Below, piece by piece: positions 59,876 through 64,000 of a stretch of DNA of 64,000 nucleotides (within the stretch, counting starts at the first letter, position 1; each line of letters begins with the position of its first letter). The notes below the pieces were generated by a model. The model was given only the letters and a program-made list of their open reading frames with translations, had not been told where the DNA came from and searched no databases. The DNA is from an uncultured beta proteobacterium. Lineage in GTDB: Bacteria; Pseudomonadota; Gammaproteobacteria; Burkholderiales; Burkholderiaceae_C. The translations under genes were made by a program, and so were the position numbers. The stretch lies in the NCBI GenBank assembly GCA_903823025.1, contig CAIJRK010000003.1, positions 62,001-126,000 on the forward strand, written 5' to 3'.

Positions 59876-62464
59876 TTAGGAGAGGTCGGGTTTATTTAAG
59901 AGCGAGGTCATCGCTTCCAAATTCGTCCCTTTGAAGGGTTGTGGATTGACCATCAGAGTTGCAAAAAGACGACTCACATCAACCGATTGAATCAGCAATT
60001 GACCGCCGTTGGCCTTGATGAAATCTTTGATCAACGGGCCATCGCCGGGTCTTGCAAAAGGATTGGGCATGAGTTGGCTGTCATGGAACTCGGGCACGCC
60101 ATGCAGCGCATCAACCAGCAGTCCCATCATTTGCCCGCCGTGACGCACGATGATCACCTGGCTGCTTTTGTCGATGACGGAGGAGATGCTGTGCAAGAGA
60201 TAGCTGAGGTCAAAGACCCAAACCGAGCTATTGGTTTCACCCTCTCGCTCCATCCCCAGGAGGCCGATGCACACTTTGCGGTCAGCCCGGGGTACCGCCG
60301 ACATTTTTGAAGCCGGGAGCGCCTCTTGTACTGATTCGGCGGGCAGGGCAAACAAACTGGCGTTGATAAAGAAGGTGGCAAATTCACGCCCGCCCATCTC
60401 TATTAAGTCAGATTTCAGCACCGTTTTACCCTTGTGCCCCGTGCTCAAACGGTCACGGACTTCGCCAAAAGAGTGAAATACGACGGCCAGCACCTCATCG
60501 CGGTAACCGTCCGAGACCTTGAATTCACGGTAACCGCTGGAGGCGGTGCATCCCAGAATGGCGTAATGCCCATCATGAACGACGATGCGTGAGGCACTGT
60601 GACCATTGGGTAGCGCCAGCAAAGAGGGCTCCATTTCCAGGATCGATCCCACCGGACGTTGGGCGTCTGCGCTGGCGATAACGTGGCCTTGGCGATTGAT
60701 AAATAAGGCCTTTGTTTGGGCTTGGTTGCCCAGTCCAGCGTGCAGCATGGCTAACAACTCGGGCGTGGAATCAAACACGATGCCAATACCGCCTATCACC
60801 CGGGCATCGTCTTCGGGATGTCGAATGGCGGCATGGTAAATGTAGGTGGGCTGACCGTCGTAAAGGGGCGTGGCTGCAAAGGGCGTGACGTAGTAATCCT
60901 GTTCGGTGCGCAGCGCCAGCACATGCGCCAGCGTGACTGCATCAATGGCGGGACTTGGCGCTGTTTCGCTATTTTTATGGGCGTGCGTGCTGGCGATGAT
61001 GTTGCCGTCCACGTCATAAACCACAAGCCGGGTATAGACGGTGTACAGGCGGTTGATGTACGCCAGAATGCGGGTCAGGCGCTCAACAACTTCGTGGTCT
61101 CGTTCGGGCGCGGCCAGCGCGACCCGCAACTCGGGTGTCAAGGCCCACCAGCGGCTATCGTTGGCGCGTTCATATAAGTTGCGGTCCAGCAGGTCAACCA
61201 GCAAATGCGACATAAATTCTGAATCACGCAGGCTCGACGCCAGCACGGTTTCATAAAGATCACCAATGGATTTTGAAAACAGTTCGTTGCTGCGCGCTCC
61301 GGTCTCGCTGATTTGGGTCAGGATGGTCTTGAGTTTGACCAGTTCGCCGCGCTGGCCCGCTGTCATCACCTGACCATTCCAGACCACGCGCTGAATAGTT
61401 TCGGCAGCGGCCATGATCTCATACAGCGGCGGCGAAAAAGACTGGGCGTGTGACAGCAAACCTTCGGCCACACGGGCATCCAGCGAGGCCAGTGCTGTGC
61501 TGCTTCGCCCGGTAAAGGCCACGTCCACCGGCACCATCACCTGGCCCAGCCAGCCGGGCGGCCCTTTGTAGCCTTGATAGCCCTCGGCGGCAAAGGTTCG
61601 CACCAGATATTCGCGCCCTGAAAACATCATCAATCGGGGTGCCTTGTCCGGGTTGACCGGCACCACGGAGCCGCGTGGAATCCACAGGGCATCGGCACTT
61701 TCAATGACGTGATGGCTGGCGTCGAGCAGCATCATGTTCGTGCGCCCCGCCGGGTCGCGGTGCGACTGGAAAATGCCTGCCATCTCTTGTTCAAAGTTAA
61801 AGCACAGGCACAACACGCCCACGACGGTCCCGCTGTCGGGATGCAGCATCCGGTGCGAGTAAATCAGAGCCTGCTTTTTGGATGGACGCAAATCGCTGGC
61901 CCGAAAAGTTTCAATATATGTGGCGCTGCCCAGTGCTTGTGCCAGCAACGGGTCGGTGCTGCCTTCCAGCGGCGTGGATTCATCAATTTGCACCAGCACG
62001 TTGCCTGCTTTATCAAGCAAAATAATTTCGTCATAAACCGTGTATTTGCTACGGTAGGCGCGCAGCCGTTGGCGAATGGCGGGCGCGTTGTCACGCAGGC
62101 CCGCGACAAAGGCACACAACTCATGGTCGGTGGCTAAAAAGCCCACATCAGCGGTGCGCTCGTAGAGATTGCGCACGACGATGTTGATCACATATTGCGC
62201 CTTGGTGCCAAGCTCATCGAGCACCGTCGTCACCTTCTCATTGACCAGACTGGCGACCAATTCCTGCTCCAGCCGATTGAAGCCTTCGCGCGTGGCCGCC
62301 ATCGTTGGCAAAATAGTTTTGGCCTCGACCGGGCAATTCATCTTGGCCGATGACTCGATCATTCGCCACATCAGGTTCAGTTCGCGCAACGATTGTTCGC
62401 AGCGAATGACGTCGCGCATGTAGGGTAGAAAAGTGTCTATTTGAAGCGGAGTGACGTGGTCCAT
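59876..62464 (-). CDS. Double-Cache sensor protein with a C-terminal CheW domain
   Basis: The product has 862 aa from ATG 62464. Two Cache-like sensory regions are visible: about 130-320 (VYDEIILLDKAGNVLVQIDEST) and about 470-650 (TRLVVYDVDGNIIAS, KALFINRQGHVIASAD). The last 150 residues are a CheW fold (FATFFINASLFALPAESVQEAL, VWVFDLSYLLHSISSV, GLLVDALHGVPEF). No membrane segment is obvious, so it is probably a cytoplasmic sensor that plugs into the CheA array. It is convergent with comM and could serve the STAS-CheA-MCP-CheW cluster on the other side of the island. The fusion is rare in my experience. Confidence 0.8.
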   Translation of the reverse strand: MDHVTPLQIDTFLPYMRDVIRCEQSLRELNLMWRMIESSAKMNCPVEAKTILPTMAATREGFNRLEQELVASLVNEKVTTVLDELGTKAQYVINIVVRNLYERTADVGFLATDHELCAFVAGLRDNAPAIRQRLRAYRSKYTVYDEIILLDKAGNVLVQIDESTPLEGSTDPLLAQALGSATYIETFRASDLRPSKKQALIYSHRMLHPDSGTVVGVLCLCFNFEQEMAGIFQSHRDPAGRTNMMLLDASHHVIESADALWIPRGSVVPVNPDKAPRLMMFSGREYLVRTFAAEGYQGYKGPPGWLGQVMVPVDVAFTGRSSTALASLDARVAEGLLSHAQSFSPPLYEIMAAAETIQRVVWNGQVMTAGQRGELVKLKTILTQISETGARSNELFSKSIGDLYETVLASSLRDSEFMSHLLVDLLDRNLYERANDSRWWALTPELRVALAAPERDHEVVERLTRILAYINRLYTVYTRLVVYDVDGNIIASTHAHKNSETAPSPAIDAVTLAHVLALRTEQDYYVTPFAATPLYDGQPTYIYHAAIRHPEDDARVIGGIGIVFDSTPELLAMLHAGLGNQAQTKALFINRQGHVIASADAQRPVGSILEMEPSLLALPNGHSASRIVVHDGHYAILGCTASSGYREFKVSDGYRDEVLAVVFHSFGEVRDRLSTGHKGKTVLKSDLIEMGGREFATFFINASLFALPAESVQEALPASKMSAVPRADRKVCIGLLGMEREGETNSSVWVFDLSYLLHSISSVIDKSSQVIIVRHGGQMMGLLVDALHGVPEFHDSQLMPNPFARPGDGPLIKDFIKANGGQLLIQSVDVSRLFATLMVNPQPFKGTNLEAMTSLLNKPDLS

Positions 62465-62645
62465 CATGTTTCTTCGTGTTGTTGACGGGCGATGGATGCT
62501 TGACGTGCCGCCGGTCTGTTTCAGGGGCGATCAATTTACGCAAAATTGGTGCCATAGCGCCTATTATTTCATTGTCGCCAGATGCGCTGGTATGCCGTTT
62601 GCGCCAGCCGGTTTGCCTTGGTTTACTTTCGCTACCATCGTCGGC

Positions 62646-63050
62646 ATGAAGAAATCTTTGCGCCCCACCCTGGTTCCTTGTCCTTGCCAAAGCGGGCAGT
62701 CTTACGCCACTTGTTGCCGCGTTTGGCACACGGGTTTGAGCGAAGGTCAACACGCCCCCACGCCCGAGGCGCTGATGCGCTCGCGTTACAGCGCCTACGT
62801 GCTGGGGCGGCTTGATTACCTGCAAGCCACTTGGCATCCGACCACGTTGCCGCTTGATTTGACGTTGCCGTGCGTCAAATGGCTGGGATTGGAAGTGCGC
62901 CACATGCAAACAACGGGCGACGCGGGCGTGGTCGAATTTGTGGCCCGCAGCCGCGAGGCGGGTCGGGCGCAACGGCTGCACGAAACCAGCCGCTTTGTGC
63001 GCGAACGTGGCCGTTGGTATTACCTGGACGGCGACCTCAAAACGACTTGA
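62646..63050 (+). CDS. YchJ-family SEC-C motif protein
   Basis: The product has 134 aa from ATG 62646; the frame is open upstream but the sequence there is not YchJ-like. The N-terminal zinc motif PCPCQSGQSYATCC is followed by ALMRSRYSAYVLGRLDYLQAT WHP and FVARSREAGRAQRLHETSRF, an NTF2-like fold. YchJ proteins are widespread and uncharacterised. It diverges from the Cache-CheW gene. Confidence 0.88.
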   Translation: MKKSLRPTLVPCPCQSGQSYATCCRVWHTGLSEGQHAPTPEALMRSRYSAYVLGRLDYLQATWHPTTLPLDLTLPCVKWLGLEVRHMQTTGDAGVVEFVARSREAGRAQRLHETSRFVRERGRWYYLDGDLKTT

Positions 63051-63065
63051 TTGAAGCGGTGAGCC

Positions 63066-64000
63066 TCAAGCCAAATGTTTGCCCACAATCCCTGCCAGCT
63101 CAAACATCGTGACTTGCGGTTTGCCAAACACGGCGAGTAACTTGGCGTCGGCGTTGATGGCGCGTTTGTTGGCTGCGTCTTGCAGGTTGTTGGCTTTGAT
63201 GTAGTCCCACAGCTTTTTGATGACTTGGGGTCGCGCCACCGGTTCGCTGCCAATGACCGCCGCCAAGGCTTCGCTGGGTTTCAAGCCTGAGCCGGGTTTG
63301 GGCACCGCTGTTTTGCGTGGCGTTTTAACAGCGGATTTGGCGGCTGCTTTCGAGCTTGCGACTTTCTTGGCCGCTACTTTTTTAGTCGCCGCACTGCTTG
63401 TTTTAGCGCCCACCGTTTTGGTCGCTGCTGCAGTTTTGGTGGTGGTTGTGCGCGGGGGGAACTTGGACGGTGCAAATTCAAAATTGACCTTGCCCGCCTC
63501 AGCGTCCCACGCCAACATCGCTTTAAAACCCCGGCGCGTGCGCATCGACACAAACTTGTCCAGTAAATCTGTTTTGCCGGTGGTCAACAACTTGCTCATT
63601 TGCTCGCGCACGATGGGTTGTTGCAGAATGATTTGCCCGCTTTTGAAGTCGCAACTTGGCGTGGGTTGTGCCAAGGTCGGAACCGATTTCTGACACACAT
63701 AGCTCTTGCCGTGTTCAAACACTGCGCTGGCGCATTTGGGGCAAGCGCCCAGCGATTCTTGTCCACTGAAGTCGATCAACTCACCGGATTCTTCACCTTT
63801 TTTGTCGTCGCCAAAATCAAATTCCAGCTTGTAGTTTTTGGTTTCTTCGTCGAATTTGATGACCATTTCAGCGGTGAAAGGCCAACCCGCTTTGGAGCGG
63901 AAACCTTCCAACGGGCCAATCTTTTTGTCGCGCAAAAACTGTTCGACTTCGGCCACTTCAAAGGTGCGTCCTGCCGGTGTTTTTCCGAATGAGAAGCCGC
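63066..64000 (-). CDS. topB: DNA topoisomerase III C-terminal part with a SWIB domain (partial)
   Basis: The gene runs off the right edge of the window; about 311 codons are visible. Repeated topoisomerase C-terminal modules are present (GFSFGKTPAGRTFEVAEVEQ at the edge, then LGACPKCASAVFEHGKSYVC as a zinc-like module). A long Ala/Lys-rich linker (about 20 lysines) leads to a C-terminal SWIB/MDM2-like domain (LKPSEALAAVIGSEPVARPQ and VIKKLWDYIKANNLQD). TopB proteins with a SWIB tail are typical of Burkholderiales. The catalytic part is outside the window. Confidence 0.85.
   Translation of the reverse strand, partial: GFSFGKTPAGRTFEVAEVEQFLRDKKIGPLEGFRSKAGWPFTAEMVIKFDEETKNYKLEFDFGDDKKGEESGELIDFSGQESLGACPKCASAVFEHGKSYVCQKSVPTLAQPTPSCDFKSGQIILQQPIVREQMSKLLTTGKTDLLDKFVSMRTRRGFKAMLAWDAEAGKVNFEFAPSKFPPRTTTTKTAAATKTVGAKTSSAATKKVAAKKVASSKAAAKSAVKTPRKTAVPKPGSGLKPSEALAAVIGSEPVARPQVIKKLWDYIKANNLQDAANKRAINADAKLLAVFGKPQVTMFELAGIVGKHLA

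Overview
The window comes from a betaproteobacterial chromosome, most likely of the family Comamonadaceae (Rhodoferax or Polaromonas-like). The protein style and the set of neighbours (alr, lplT, DAHP synthase, glcE/glcF, glnK-amtB, comM, a topoisomerase III with a SWIB tail) point there. The genus is an inference. No rRNA, tRNA or CRISPR array was recognised.

Layout. Positions 1-26809 and 59193-64000 are ordinary chromosome. They hold an MscS-type channel (195-1157), a chemotaxis cluster STAS-CheA-MCP-CheW (2011-7203), two overlapping P-type ATPases (7506-12628), alr with a degenerate HD-GYP partner (12644-15000), lplT, a small ICMT-like methyltransferase, a Sel1/SLT lytic transglycosylase, DAHP synthase, glcF-glcE, an SMP-30 protein, and glnK-amtB with a probable sigma-54 promoter. 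On the far side are a double-Cache/CheW protein, a YchJ-like protein and the end of topB.

Between these lies one mobile element that can be delimited to the base: 26810-59192 (32,383 bp), flanked by the 5-bp target duplication GCGGT (26805-26809 and 59193-59197). It starts with TGT, ends with ACA, and carries repeated TGCGAC-containing sites at both ends. It splits comM between its Walker A and Walker B motifs; joining the halves with one GCGGT restores a 512-aa ComM. At the right end are overlapping genes tnsA-tnsB-tnsC-tniQ-tnsF. The last is a protein with 12 CxxC pairs, matching the comM-targeting TnsF of Tn6022-like Tn7 relatives. A TnsE-like gene sits alone at the opposite end.

The cargo is a layered defence and accessory island. 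It has (1) a LexA-like autocleavable repressor in operon with a three-cysteine DUF5131 protein and a TcmP partner, plus a second convergent TcmP; (2) a 1600-aa type ISP restriction-modification enzyme behind a frameshifted DUF6471 regulator-like gene and a large inverted repeat; (3) a secreted DNA/RNA non-specific endonuclease; (4) an 896-aa HEPN-STAND-repeat-cold-shock-like protein; (5) a glycine-rich/zinc-motif gene pair of unknown role; (6) integron-type cassettes with attC-like sites but no integrase, encoding two more proteins with an RNxxxH motif; (7) a CBASS pair, Cap15-like effector plus CD-NTase; (8) an iteron-like repeat cluster around a 64-aa gene. Decayed transposases, an integrase tail and an exonuclease fragment lie between them, showing repeated acquisition.

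The genes fit a picture in which the transposon sacrifices comM, a natural-transformation helicase, and brings phage-defence modules. The best candidates for something little described are the LexA/DUF5131/TcmP operon, the HEPN-STAND-CSD protein, and the combination of TnsF and TnsE-like selectors in one element.
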